Below are positions 1 through 8,066 of a stretch of 32,749 nucleotides of DNA, piece by piece. Every line of letters starts with the position of its first letter. The first letter of the stretch is position 1. This DNA is from Deltaproteobacteria bacterium (GTDB lineage Bacteria; Desulfobacterota; Deferrimicrobia; Deferrimicrobiales; Deferrimicrobiaceae), in the NCBI GenBank assembly GCA_016218975.1, contig JACRCO010000019.1:1-32749 (forward strand). Reading direction: 5' to 3'. Under the pieces are notes generated by a model that did not search any database, was not told where the DNA came from, and was given only the letters and a program-made list of their open reading frames with translations. A program made the position numbers and the translations under genes.

Positions 1-240
1 ACAGGTCAAAAACAGGTCAAAAACAGGTCAAAAACAGGTCAAAAACAGGTCAAAAACAGGTCAAAAACAGGGACGTTCTTAAAAACTCCAAGCGTGAGCG
101 CTGTGTTTTAATTCAGATATATTTCTAAAGTAAGGGACGAGTTTTTAAGAACGTCCCTGTTTTTGACCTGTTTTTGACCTGTTTTTGACCTGAGTTTTTA
201 AGAACGTCCCTGTTTTTAAGTACGTGTCCCCGTTTTTATT
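1..240. repeat. REP-like repeat cluster forming a long palindrome
   Basis: Six tandem copies of an 11-bp unit (ACAGGTCAAAA) occupy 1-66, followed by a GGGACGTTCTTAAAAACT block. The same material returns inverted: bases 35-88 are perfectly complementary to 139-192, giving a 54-bp stem with a 50-base loop (89-138). The loop contains a small AGCG-TGAG-CGCT hairpin. A further partial copy of the GTTTTTAAGAACGTCCC block follows at 193-240 with a diverged TTTTTAAGTACGTGTCCCC copy. No coding region is seen in 1-258. The arrangement resembles REP/BIME clusters linked to IS200-like REP-associated transposases; no transposase is visible here, so that link is inference. Confidence 0.85.
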
Positions 241-258
241 GTTTCCGTCGCCTGTGCG

Positions 259-957
259 TTACTTCCGGGGGTGCTTCTCGTGCCAGCGGCGAAGCATCGC
301 CTCCAGCCGCTCCTTGTAGACGATCGTGAGGATTACGATGACGACGGCGATCCCCGCCATGAGGAACAGCGGGCCGTACGCCTTGTCCCTCAGGTAGTGC
401 CCGCTCAGCGTCAAAAGCGTCGTGCCCAGCAGCCGCCCCGCGCTCGCTATCGCCAGGAACTCGAGGGTCGTGAGGTGGCCGAGCCCCAGCATGTAGCAGA
501 GCAGGTCTTTCGGAAACCCGGGGATCAGGAAGAGAACGAACACCAGGAAGACGCCCTTGTGATGGAGAAGGTAATCGAACCGCCCCATGACCGATTTGTC
601 GACGAACCGGTCCGTTAACGGCCTGCCGAAGGCGCGGGAGAGAGAGAACGCGATGAAGGATCCGATCGTAAGGCCGATCGTCGAAAGAAACGTCCCGAGG
701 ATCGGCCCGTAAAGGAAGCCCCCGAGGAAGCCGGTCGCCTCGCCCGGTATCGGGGCCATCACGACCTGGACGACCTGAAGGAAGATGAAGCCCGCGAATC
801 CCCAGGCCCCGAGGGAATCGATGAACTTCGTCAGCCTCGCCTTGTCCAGGAAGAAGCGGACGAAATCCGTCTGGTAGGCGGCCACGGTGATGGCGGCGAG
901 AACGGCGACGAGGATGACGGGTTTAAGCCAGACGCGATTCTTCTCTTCCGGCGGCAT
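259..957 (-). CDS. TVP38/TMEM64 (VTT/DedA-superfamily) membrane protein
   Basis: This 232-residue polytopic membrane protein has an N-terminal transmembrane helix (about residues 12-28). A VTT/SNARE-associated core follows, with the family-typical PIPGEATGFLGG re-entrant region, a glycine-rich helix (GTFLSTIGLTIGSFIAF), the PGFPKD motif and an AGRLLGT segment. Family members are implicated in lipid scrambling or transport and envelope homeostasis; the substrate here is unknown. It lies 23 bp downstream of bioD on the same strand and may be the last gene of that operon. There is also a TATAAT at 964-969 whose expected start site falls on the ATG, so an extra leaderless transcript is possible. 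No biotin role is evident. Confidence 0.85.
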   Translation of the reverse strand: MPPEEKNRVWLKPVILVAVLAAITVAAYQTDFVRFFLDKARLTKFIDSLGAWGFAGFIFLQVVQVVMAPIPGEATGFLGGFLYGPILGTFLSTIGLTIGSFIAFSLSRAFGRPLTDRFVDKSVMGRFDYLLHHKGVFLVFVLFLIPGFPKDLLCYMLGLGHLTTLEFLAIASAGRLLGTTLLTLSGHYLRDKAYGPLFLMAGIAVVIVILTIVYKERLEAMLRRWHEKHPRK

Positions 958-980
958 CCCGTAATTATATGGGATGTGAG

Positions 981-1685
981 CTAACGGGGGGACGAGAAAG
1001 CGATATCGCTAAAACGGGAGAAAATCCCCTCGGGCAGGGCCGTCGCCCCGTACGGGACCCTTCCAAGGTAACGGTCCCCGGCGATCCGGCGGATTTCGCC
1101 CTCATTGGTATCGCGCGAAGGGGAGGGATCCGCCGCCAGGTCGTTCAGGACGACCCCGAACAGCTCAAGCCCTTCGGAGCGGAGAAACCGTATCGTAAGC
1201 TTCGCATGGTTCAGCACTCCGAGGCGGTTCCCGGCCACGACCAGCACGGGCAGTGAAAGGTCCCGCGCGAGGTCGGCGAACGAATAATCCTCGCCGATTT
1301 CGACGGCGATCCCTCCTGCACCCTCGATCAGCACCGCATCCGAAGAAGCCGCCGCGCCGTTCGCCAACAGGCGGATACGTTCAAGGTCGATCCGCACGCC
1401 CTGCTTTCTCGCGGCAAGATGCGGGGAAAGCGGCGCGGAGAGCGGATAGGCGCATACCGACGCAAGGGGCAGGTGGGGAGCCATCGAATCACGAAGCGAC
1501 AAGGCGTCCGACGGAAGCAGCTCCCCGTTCATGTCGGCCGGACATCCCGATTCGACCGGCTTCAGCGGATGAACGGAAATCCCTTCGGCTGCAAGGCGCC
1601 TGCCGAGGAGGCAAGCGAAATAAGTCTTGCCGACTCCCGTGTCCGTTCCCGTTACGAGCAGGCGCAGCCCGGCCTTGCCCGTCAT
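981..1685 (-). CDS. bioD: Dethiobiotin synthetase BioD
   Basis: BioD carboxylates 7,8-diaminopelargonate with ATP and CO2 to form dethiobiotin in the cytoplasm. The 234-residue protein starts with a P-loop, GTDTGVGKT (residues 13-21), followed by KPVESG, the IEGAGG motif and a VVLND segment typical of BioD. The frame is open far upstream on this strand, but only as the shadow of bioA. The ATG at 1685 overlaps the bioA stop by one base (TGATG), implying translational coupling. It is the fourth gene of bioBFAD. Confidence 0.95.
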   Translation of the reverse strand: MTGKAGLRLLVTGTDTGVGKTYFACLLGRRLAAEGISVHPLKPVESGCPADMNGELLPSDALSLRDSMAPHLPLASVCAYPLSAPLSPHLAARKQGVRIDLERIRLLANGAAASSDAVLIEGAGGIAVEIGEDYSFADLARDLSLPVLVVAGNRLGVLNHAKLTIRFLRSEGLELFGVVLNDLAADPSPSRDTNEGEIRRIAGDRYLGRVPYGATALPEGIFSRFSDIAFSSPR

Positions 1686-3070
1686 CAGGCGCGAACCTTC
1701 GCCACGCATTCGGCGGAAAGGGTTTCGCGGATCGCCCACACGGCGGCGGCTGCAAGATCCTCGATCTCCTTTTCCGTGGACGACAAGGGGGGCATGAGAA
1801 CCACGACGTCCCCGAGCGGACGGATTATCACTCCTTTCTCTCTCGCCTTGCGCGCGATCTTCTGGCCTATCTTCCGTTCGGATGGAAATCTTTCCTTCGT
1901 CACACGGTCGGCTACGATCTCGATTCCGGCCATCAGGCCTTTCTGCCGGACATCCCCCACGTTCGGGTGCGCCGGGACGGCCGACAGGGACTCTTCCATC
2001 GTAATGGAAAGATCGGAAACCCGCCCGAGCACATCTTCCTTTTCGAAGATGGAAATGGTCGCAAGCGCGGCCGCGCAGCCCAGGGGGTTCGCGGTGTAGG
2101 AATGCCCGTGGAAGAACGTCCGGAATTCCTCGTGCCGCCCGAGAAACCCCTTGTAGATATCTTCCGTCGTCAGCGTCGCCGCAAGGGGAAGATAACCGCC
2201 CGTAAGCCCCTTGGCCACGGCCATGATATCCGGCGCAACCGCCTCGTGGTCGCAGGCGAACATCGCGCCAGTCCGCCCGAACCCGGTCGCCACCTCGTCG
2301 GCGATGAGGAGGACGCCGCATTCCCGCGTCACGGTCCGCAGGCGGGAGAGGTATCCGCCCGGCATCATCAACATCCCGGCAGCTCCCTGGACAAGCGGTT
2401 CCACGATGACGGCCGCCAGAGACTCTCTCCCCTCGCGCACCGCCTCCTCCATCCTGTCGGCGCACTGCATGAAACAGGAGGGGCGGGAAAGTCCGTACGG
2501 GCACCGGTAGCAGTGGGGCGTCGGCAGCCGGCGCGTGGTGAAGAGAAGGGGCCTGAATATCTTGTGGAACAGGTCGATCCCGCCTGCGGAGACGGAGCCG
2601 ATAGTGTCGCCGTGGTAGGCTTCGGAATGGGTCAGGAATACGGTCTTCCCATCCCCGCCCTCCTTCTGGCCCCAGTACTGGAACGCCATCTTGATGGCGA
2701 TCTCCATCGCCGTGGAGCCGTTGTCGGAATAGAAGACGCGTGACAATCCCGGAGGGGCCGCCGCGACGAGCTTCTCCGCCAAATCTATCGCCGGCGGATG
2801 GGTGAGGCCGAGGAACGTGGAGTGGCCGAGCATGGATAGCTGCGCCCGGACGGCGTCGTCTATTTCCTTGCGGCAATGGCCGAAAAGGTTCACCCAGAGG
2901 GAGGAGACGCCGTCGAAGTAACGGTTCCCGTCGGTATCGAACAGGTAGTTCCCTTCACCGCGCTCGATGACGAGCGGCTCGTCCTTTTCCCAGTCGGCCA
3001 TCTGCGTAAACGGATGCCAGATGGCCGCCTTGTCCTTACGCCTTAACCGTTCCGTGCGGTTCATATCCAC
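1685..3070 (-). CDS. bioA: Adenosylmethionine-8-amino-7-oxononanoate aminotransferase BioA
   Basis: BioA transfers the amino group of S-adenosylmethionine to 8-amino-7-oxononanoate (KAPA), giving diaminopelargonate. The 461 residues carry the BioA hallmark WHPFTQM (18-24), the aminotransferase class III segment IADEVATGFGRTG (Asp258) and the PLP lysine in AVAKGLTGG (Lys287). WHPFTQM and the bio neighbours favour BioA over other class III transaminases such as ornithine or 4-aminobutyrate enzymes. The start overlaps the end of bioF by 10 bp. Length is slightly above the usual ~430 residues. Confidence 0.95.
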   Translation of the reverse strand: MDMNRTERLRRKDKAAIWHPFTQMADWEKDEPLVIERGEGNYLFDTDGNRYFDGVSSLWVNLFGHCRKEIDDAVRAQLSMLGHSTFLGLTHPPAIDLAEKLVAAAPPGLSRVFYSDNGSTAMEIAIKMAFQYWGQKEGGDGKTVFLTHSEAYHGDTIGSVSAGGIDLFHKIFRPLLFTTRRLPTPHCYRCPYGLSRPSCFMQCADRMEEAVREGRESLAAVIVEPLVQGAAGMLMMPGGYLSRLRTVTRECGVLLIADEVATGFGRTGAMFACDHEAVAPDIMAVAKGLTGGYLPLAATLTTEDIYKGFLGRHEEFRTFFHGHSYTANPLGCAAALATISIFEKEDVLGRVSDLSITMEESLSAVPAHPNVGDVRQKGLMAGIEIVADRVTKERFPSERKIGQKIARKAREKGVIIRPLGDVVVLMPPLSSTEKEIEDLAAAAVWAIRETLSAECVAKVRA

Positions 3071-4269
3071 TCACCCCTCCATGTGTCGGATTTCGGGCGG
3101 CGGGCAATTCCGTGCTCCGTCAAAGCCTCGTCTATCCGGGCCGCCGCGGTTGCGATCATCTCCCGGGTATGAGTGGCCATAAGCGTCAGCCTTAGACGCC
3201 CGGTTCCCTCCGGAACGGTCGGGGGCCGTATGCCGTGGACGAACACGCCGCGGTCGAACAGCAGCTTCGACACCTCCATGGTCTCCGTGTCGCCTCCCAC
3301 GAGGATCGGCACGATCGCAGTGGGGGAGCCGGCCGCCCTTCCCCGGGAAGCCATCTCCTCGCGGAAGGCCGCCTGGTTGCGCCAGAGGGATTCGATGATA
3401 TCCGTCTCCTTCCCGAGAAGGCGCAGGGAAGCCAGCGTAGCCCCTGCAAGCGCGGGAGGAAGCCCCGTGTTGAAGATGAAGGGGCGGCACTTGTTGACGA
3501 AGTATTCGACCATGGCCCGCGAAGCGCCGATGTACGCGCCGTATGTCCCCAGCGCCTTGGAGAAGGTGCCCATCTGAACTTCCACGCGGTCTTTCAAGCC
3601 GAAGTGATCCGCGGTACCCCGTCCCGCAGGCGGCAGTACGCCCGTAGCGTGCGCGTCGTCCACGACGAGGATCGCGCCGTGGCGGTCCTTCGCTTCCACG
3701 AGCGCGGGGAGGGGGGCGATGTCCCCGTCCATGCTGAACACGCCGTCGGTCACGACGATTTTGCGGGCGGCGTTCGACCGCTTGAGAAGGTCATCGAGAT
3801 GCGAGGCGTCGGCGTGCCGGTAGACCTCCACGCGCGTGCGCGCCAGCCGGCATCCGTCCACGATCGAGGCATGGTTCAGTTCATCGGAAAAGACGGTAGA
3901 ATCGGCGCAGCAGAGCGTGGACATGATCCCGAGGTTGGCCATATACCCCGCGCTGAACGTCAGCGCCGCCTCGGTACCTTTCAGCTTCGCCACCGCGTCC
4001 TCAAGCTCCGCGTGGACATCCATGTGCCCGCAGATCAGCCGGGACGCTCCCGACCCGACCCCGTACTTCCCTGCATGTTCCGAAAACGCCGCCACGACCT
4101 CCGGGTGGTTGGCCAGCCCCAGGTAGTTGTTCGAGGAGAAATTGAGCCGCCGCGCCCCCTCGATTACTATTTCCGCATCCTGCGGCCCCGAGACGCGCCG
4201 CATGAACCGGTAGCGGCCCTTCACCTTGAGGGTCGCGATCTCATCGGAAAGAAAGGAGAGGTCGGTCAT
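3061..4269 (-). CDS. bioF: 8-amino-7-oxononanoate synthase BioF
   Basis: BioF condenses pimeloyl-ACP or pimeloyl-CoA with L-alanine to KAPA. The 402-residue alpha-oxoamine synthase shows NFSSNNYLGL (43-52), GSGASRLICG, the VDDAHATG aspartate region (203-210) and the PLP lysine in GTFSKALG (Lys238). The fold is shared with 2-amino-3-ketobutyrate CoA ligase (Kbl), and sequence alone separates the two poorly. Position between bioB and bioA decides for BioF. The ATG directly abuts the bioB stop (TAGATG). Confidence 0.93.
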   Translation of the reverse strand: MTDLSFLSDEIATLKVKGRYRFMRRVSGPQDAEIVIEGARRLNFSSNNYLGLANHPEVVAAFSEHAGKYGVGSGASRLICGHMDVHAELEDAVAKLKGTEAALTFSAGYMANLGIMSTLCCADSTVFSDELNHASIVDGCRLARTRVEVYRHADASHLDDLLKRSNAARKIVVTDGVFSMDGDIAPLPALVEAKDRHGAILVVDDAHATGVLPPAGRGTADHFGLKDRVEVQMGTFSKALGTYGAYIGASRAMVEYFVNKCRPFIFNTGLPPALAGATLASLRLLGKETDIIESLWRNQAAFREEMASRGRAAGSPTAIVPILVGGDTETMEVSKLLFDRGVFVHGIRPPTVPEGTGRLRLTLMATHTREMIATAAARIDEALTEHGIARRPKSDTWRGEWI

Positions 4270-5283
4270 CTATGGCTCCCGCAGCGTCAGGCCGAGGTCG
4301 GCGATCATCCGCACATCCTCCTCGGCCGGGCGTCCCGTGGTAGTGAGGTAATTTCCCGCCATCGTCCCCGTCGCGCCCGCCGCGAACATGAGCGATTGCA
4401 GGTCGCGCAGGTTCACTTCGCGTCCTCCGCAGACGATGATTTCCCGCGCCGGATGACAGAGGCGCAGCATAGCGATGATCTTGAGGCAGTGGAACGGGGC
4501 CAGGTCCCGCTTGCCTTCGAGCGGCGTGCCGGGAACGGCGTTAAGGAAATTGACCGGGATCGAATCGACATCGAGCTCGCGCAGCGTCATCGAAAGCTCC
4601 ACCCTGTCCTCGTCCGTTTCCCCGATGCCGAAGATCCCACCGCAGCACACCCAGGCCCCCGCTGCCTTCGCCTCCCGCACGGCCCGAACGTCCTCTTCGT
4701 ACTCATGTGTCGTGCACATCGACGGGAAGAAGCTGCGGGACGTCTCCAGGTTATGGTGGACAGAGCGCAGGCCGCGAGAGAGAAGATAGGCGACGTTCTC
4801 CGCGGAAATCGTGCCGAGGCTCACGCACGTTTCCACCCCCACCTCGTCACGGATCCGCTCGACGGCGTTTCCTACGCGGACCAGTTCCTTCCGGCTCCGC
4901 ATCGCCATCCCGGACGCCACGATGGAAAATTCCCGAGCACCACGCGCCTTGGCTTCCCGCGCGGACGCTACGATCCTGTCTTCGTCGATCAGGGGGTATT
5001 TCCCGATTTCGGCAGTCGATCGGCGCGACTGCGAGCAGAACGAACAATCTTCCGAACAGAGGCCGGATTTCGCGTTGACGATGGAGCAGAGCCGTATCCC
5101 GTCTCCCTTGAAGCGCCGCCGGACGGATTCCGTCACATCCAGCAGCCGCCACATCGCTTCCCGCGGCAGAAGCAGGACCGCGAGCGCGTCGGCGGGGGAA
5201 ATCCCCTCCCCCGCCATCGCCTCCTCCCGAATCCTCATCCAGAAGGCTTCCATATCCCCCCCACTGATGGCAACGGGGACCAT
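4270..5283 (-). CDS. bioB: Biotin synthase BioB
   Basis: BioB is a radical-SAM enzyme that inserts sulfur into dethiobiotin. The protein carries CSEDCSFC (Cys76, Cys80, Cys83), which binds the SAM [4Fe-4S] cluster. Further conserved segments ETCVSLGT and WVCCGGIFGIGET hold cysteines expected for the auxiliary [2Fe-2S] cluster, and a typical GAR-like C-terminal region follows. It is the first gene of bioBFAD. The ATG at 5283 gives 337 residues but has a weak ribosome site; an in-frame ATG at 5253 preceded by a run of seven G is an alternative. The BirA operator lies 21 bp upstream. No bioC, bioH or other pimelate-pathway gene is in the window. Confidence 0.95.
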   Translation of the reverse strand: MVPVAISGGDMEAFWMRIREEAMAGEGISPADALAVLLLPREAMWRLLDVTESVRRRFKGDGIRLCSIVNAKSGLCSEDCSFCSQSRRSTAEIGKYPLIDEDRIVASAREAKARGAREFSIVASGMAMRSRKELVRVGNAVERIRDEVGVETCVSLGTISAENVAYLLSRGLRSVHHNLETSRSFFPSMCTTHEYEEDVRAVREAKAAGAWVCCGGIFGIGETDEDRVELSMTLRELDVDSIPVNFLNAVPGTPLEGKRDLAPFHCLKIIAMLRLCHPAREIIVCGGREVNLRDLQSLMFAAGATGTMAGNYLTTTGRPAEEDVRMIADLGLTLREP

Positions 5284-5304
5284 TCTTGCCGCAACCGGAG
5301 CCTG

Positions 5305-5338
5305 CTGTCAACCTCGAATCGGCGCCGCCGGTTTACAG
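5305..5338 (-). promoter_or_regulatory. BirA operator (biotin repressor box)
   Basis: The half-sites CTGTCAACC (5305-5313) and GGTTTACAG (5330-5338) form an inverted repeat with a 16-base spacer. This matches the known bacterial BirA box TTGTAAACC-N16-GGTTTACAA in sequence and spacing. Its place 21 bp upstream of bioB implies repression of bioBFAD by biotinyl-AMP-bound BirA. It predicts a BirA with an N-terminal helix-turn-helix elsewhere in the genome. An AT-rich stretch upstream (5365-5405) probably holds the promoter, but I cannot fix -35/-10 boxes. Confidence 0.85.
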
Positions 5339-5429
5339 CCCCGCCTCCCTCCCGTTCAAGTTTTCATCTAATATAAAGGGCAACGTAAAATCCTCGTTCC
5401 ATATATACCTCCCCTGAACGGGAGTACAC

Positions 5430-5640
5430 CGGGTAGACGCGTCACCGAGCCACCGAAACGGGATGCCTGGCTGGCGAGCCGCCGAGACGGGGTGCCCATC
5501 GCGGGGGCGTTGAGCGACGAAGCGGTAGCCAGGGATGGCGGAGCGAGGAAGCTCACGAGCCGCCGCCCGGCCATGGACGGCCGGGCAAGGCGTCCCTCGC
5601 GAGGGGTACCCCGCGAGGCGTGCCGAGCCCGGAAAATGAA
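5430..5640. repeat. GC-rich structured non-coding segment upstream of the HAD gene
   Basis: With the operator region this forms a 373-bp gap (5284-5656) between bioB and the HAD phosphatase. It contains a perfect 8-bp hairpin GCCCGGCC-ATGGAC-GGCCGGGC at 5565-5586. A second near-palindrome follows at 5595-5618 (CCTCGCG-A-GGGG-TA-CCCC-GCGAGG). Similar short words (GCGAGCCGCCGAGACGG, GAGCCGCCGC) recur on either side. The open frames here have no recognisable protein character. It may be a genome-specific intergenic repeat or a structured leader. Confidence 0.45.
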
Positions 5641-5656
5641 ATTGGAGGCGGTAACG

Positions 5657-6316
5657 ATGAGGGACGCTGTACGGCTGCTGGTGTTCGACCTGGACGGGAC
5701 GCTTATAGACTCGAAGGAGGACATCGCCAACTCCGTCAACCATGCGCTCGGGGAATTCGGCTATCACGCACTGCCGCACGAAAAAATATATTCATACGTC
5801 GGCGACGGGGCGACGATGCTCATACGCAGGGCTGTAGGTGACGACGGCAACGGCGTGCTTTCCTCGGTCCTCGATGCTTTCCTTTCCGATTACCGGCGGC
5901 GCCTGCTGGACACGACCCTCCCCTATCCCGGCGTTGCGGAGAGCCTCGAAGAATGGGCGGGGAGATACGATATGGCGGTGCTCACGAACAAACCGCTCGA
6001 CATGACGCATTCGATCCTCTCGGGCCTGTCTCTCGACCGTTATTTCGCGGATGTCATCGGAGGGGACAGCCTCGATAGCAAGAAGCCGAACCCTGAAGGG
6101 CTTATCCGGATCATGAGGAGGCGCAGTTCGCAACCCGGCGAAACGATCATGGTCGGCGACTCCAGGAACGACGTGCTTGCCGGACGGGGGGCGGGTGTCC
6201 GGAGCTGCGGCGTTACCTACGGGCTGGGGGCGGCGGGCTTCGAGGAGCACCCCCCGGATTTCACGATCGACAGTTTTCCGGAGCTGTTCGAGCACATCCA
6301 TCCCAAAACGTACTGA
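5657..6316 (+). CDS. gph: HAD-family phosphatase, phosphoglycolate phosphatase-like
   Basis: The 219-residue HAD hydrolase shows all four motifs: nucleophile and acid in VFDLDGTLID (Asp11, Asp13), motif II in VLTNKP, the motif III lysine in SKKPNPEG and the metal-binding VGDSRNDVLAG. The small helical cap and overall sequence fit Gph, which hydrolyses 2-phosphoglycolate, though related HADs (pyrophosphatase PpaX, sugar phosphatases) share the layout. The ATG at 5657 is chosen because GGAGG lies 8 bases upstream (5644-5648). The frame is open further upstream, but there it runs through the structured repeat region. A CPBP protease gene follows after 25 bp. Confidence 0.82.
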   Translation: MRDAVRLLVFDLDGTLIDSKEDIANSVNHALGEFGYHALPHEKIYSYVGDGATMLIRRAVGDDGNGVLSSVLDAFLSDYRRRLLDTTLPYPGVAESLEEWAGRYDMAVLTNKPLDMTHSILSGLSLDRYFADVIGGDSLDSKKPNPEGLIRIMRRRSSQPGETIMVGDSRNDVLAGRGAGVRSCGVTYGLGAAGFEEHPPDFTIDSFPELFEHIHPKTY

Positions 6317-6341
6317 AAGAGCCGGTCAGGAGAGATCCATC

Positions 6342-6959
6342 TTGAAGAAGCCCGGCGCATTACCTTTTACGGCGGTACTTCTGTTCCTCGGCATACTGCT
6401 CGCCGTGCGGCTCGCCTCCCGGCACGCGCCAACGTTCGCGTTCCTTCCGCCGGAGCTTCTCGCCGCCATACTGTTTCTGTACACCCCTGTCTTCCACTAC
6501 CGGCGCGGAAAAGCCCCCTCCTGGCTTACCGTCGCCGACCCCGGGAAAAGCGCGAAGACATTGTTTGCGCTGGCCGCGGCCGGCGTCTTCGCCTACCTGG
6601 TGTTCCTGCGTCTTCCGCTCCCCCCTTCCGTGACCGCGTATGCAGGCATGGCTCCTTCCATCGCGGATCTCCTGTTCCGGGAAGGGCTGCTTGCCGCGCT
6701 CCCGGAGGAAGTATTCTTCCGCGGATACCTGTACGATGCCTTCGAGGAAAAAGGGTGGGAGCCGATCATCCCGTCCTCAGTCCTGTTCGCTGTCGGGCAC
6801 CTTCTCATATTCGCTTCGTGGTACCGCGCGCTGACGCTCCTGCCCGCCCTTCTCCTCGGGTGGAGCCGCAAATCCACCGGAAACATATACGTTCCGATCC
6901 TGCTCCACCTGCTGTTCAACCTGCTGCCGTACGCAGCCGGAGGCCTGCGATGGACGTGA
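6342..6959 (+). CDS. CPBP-family intramembrane metalloprotease (Abi/CAAX-like)
   Basis: The 205-residue, multi-helix membrane protein carries the three CPBP catalytic motifs: EEVFFR (Glu122, Glu123, Arg127), FAVGH (His153) and HLLFN (His189, Asn193). These residues are expected to form the metal site of a glutamate intramembrane protease related to Rce1. The substrate is unknown. No ATG fits; the TTG at 6342 is chosen because AGGAGAG (6328-6334) sits 7 bases upstream and the protein then begins just before the first hydrophobic helix. It overlaps the next gene by 10 bp. Confidence 0.85.
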   Translation: MKKPGALPFTAVLLFLGILLAVRLASRHAPTFAFLPPELLAAILFLYTPVFHYRRGKAPSWLTVADPGKSAKTLFALAAAGVFAYLVFLRLPLPPSVTAYAGMAPSIADLLFREGLLAALPEEVFFRGYLYDAFEEKGWEPIIPSSVLFAVGHLLIFASWYRALTLLPALLLGWSRKSTGNIYVPILLHLLFNLLPYAAGGLRWT

Positions 6960-8047
6960 TCACGGTGGAGCGGGGGCACCTCTTCTTTTTCTTCGCGTAC
7001 GACGTGGGGTTCGATATATCCCTGCCCGAGGCCCGCCGCCTGGCCGAAGCGGAGGAGTCCCCCGGCCTCGCCGGACTGCGCCCCGCCCCTGCGCACCTCC
7101 AGTACCGGCCCAGGCCGCTTTCGGTCCCGTTCGGGACAGTCGAGGTAATCCACGCCGGGTCGCCGTTCCGCCTGGAGGCAACCGCCAAGATTTTCGATTT
7201 CGGAGCGCTTTCGATCGCACTCTGTCTCCCCCTCGGTCAAATCGGATGGGAGGAGTTCACATCTACCGCACTTTCCCTTTCCGGCGCAGGAGGGGTGGAG
7301 AACGCGGCGCGGGGCGTGGCAGCCCGTCTCTTCGACAAGATCCGACCTGCGGTGACACGGCCCGGCTTCGCCGACCTTGTGGAGGAATACAACCTTTGGC
7401 ATATCGGCGGATTCCTTCCTGCGATGAACGGAAGTCAGGCCCTCGCCCGGTTCCCCCAGGACATCGCCCGCCTGCTCACGCTGGAAAGAGGCGATTTCAG
7501 CGACGCGGCGATCGCGGAGATACTGCGCAACCCCATCCGGTATTTCGAGAACGACTTCTGCATCCCTGAATGGAACGCGGCGCTCGTCTACGACCCCCGG
7601 TACCAGGACACCGTCGAGGTGCTGGAATTCCTGAACGTCCAGATGCTGGAACTGCGGTTCTTCGACAAGATCCTGCACGCGGCGCTCGACGACATGGGGG
7701 AGGAGATACGGAAGAAGCGCGGGATACTTTCGGTCCTGCACGATCCGTACGAAACCCCCCTGCGCAAGCTCTCCGAGATCAAGATGGACGTTTCGCTTCT
7801 ACGCGAGCGCATCGGCAACGCGCTGAAGCTCGCGGGCGACGTCTACCTCGCGAAGGTCTACGAGGAGGCGCGCCGGAAGGCGGGGGCGGAAACGTGGGAA
7901 GGTACGATCCGGGACCAGTTGAAGGCGCTGGAGGACATCTACACGATCCTCAACAACCGGGCGGCCGCCTCGCGGGCCGAAACGCTGGAGACGATCATCA
8001 TCCTGCTGATCGCCCTCGAAATCCTGATGGGGCTGCTGCGGCGCTGA
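6950..8047 (+). CDS. RMND1/DUF155-family protein with C-terminal membrane anchor
   Basis: The 365-residue protein starts at an ATG with GGAGG 6 bases upstream, inside the end of the CPBP gene. The N-terminal half is a mixed alpha/beta region beginning LFFFFAYDVGFDI. The C-terminal half is helical and charged, and ends in a single hydrophobic helix (LETIIILLIALEILMGLL) followed by RR. That layout matches the RMND1/Sif2/YagE-like family, whose mitochondrial members support translation; bacterial function is unknown. The assignment rests on recalled family shape, not an alignment. It ends 19 bp from the convergent regulator gene. Confidence 0.6.
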   Translation: MDVITVERGHLFFFFAYDVGFDISLPEARRLAEAEESPGLAGLRPAPAHLQYRPRPLSVPFGTVEVIHAGSPFRLEATAKIFDFGALSIALCLPLGQIGWEEFTSTALSLSGAGGVENAARGVAARLFDKIRPAVTRPGFADLVEEYNLWHIGGFLPAMNGSQALARFPQDIARLLTLERGDFSDAAIAEILRNPIRYFENDFCIPEWNAALVYDPRYQDTVEVLEFLNVQMLELRFFDKILHAALDDMGEEIRKKRGILSVLHDPYETPLRKLSEIKMDVSLLRERIGNALKLAGDVYLAKVYEEARRKAGAETWEGTIRDQLKALEDIYTILNNRAAASRAETLETIIILLIALEILMGLLRR

Positions 8048-8066
8048 GCATAACAACAGAGGATCG

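Noticed and set aside
1-66. Tandem repeats as a CRISPR array
   Set aside because: Units are 11 bp, directly contiguous and have no spacers; the inverted copy makes it a REP-like palindrome.
1685-2876. Long upstream extension of the bioD reading frame
   Set aside because: It is antiparallel-free shadow of bioA in another frame, rich in Arg/Pro; the bioD ATG at 1685 with TGATG overlap explains the gene.
3061-4269. 2-amino-3-ketobutyrate CoA ligase (Kbl)
   Set aside because: Same fold, but lies between bioB and bioA in a BirA-controlled operon.
3235-5376. 713-codon open frame on the plus strand opposite bioF and bioB
   Set aside because: Arg/His/Pro-rich composition without motifs; it is the complement of well-supported bio genes in GC-rich DNA.
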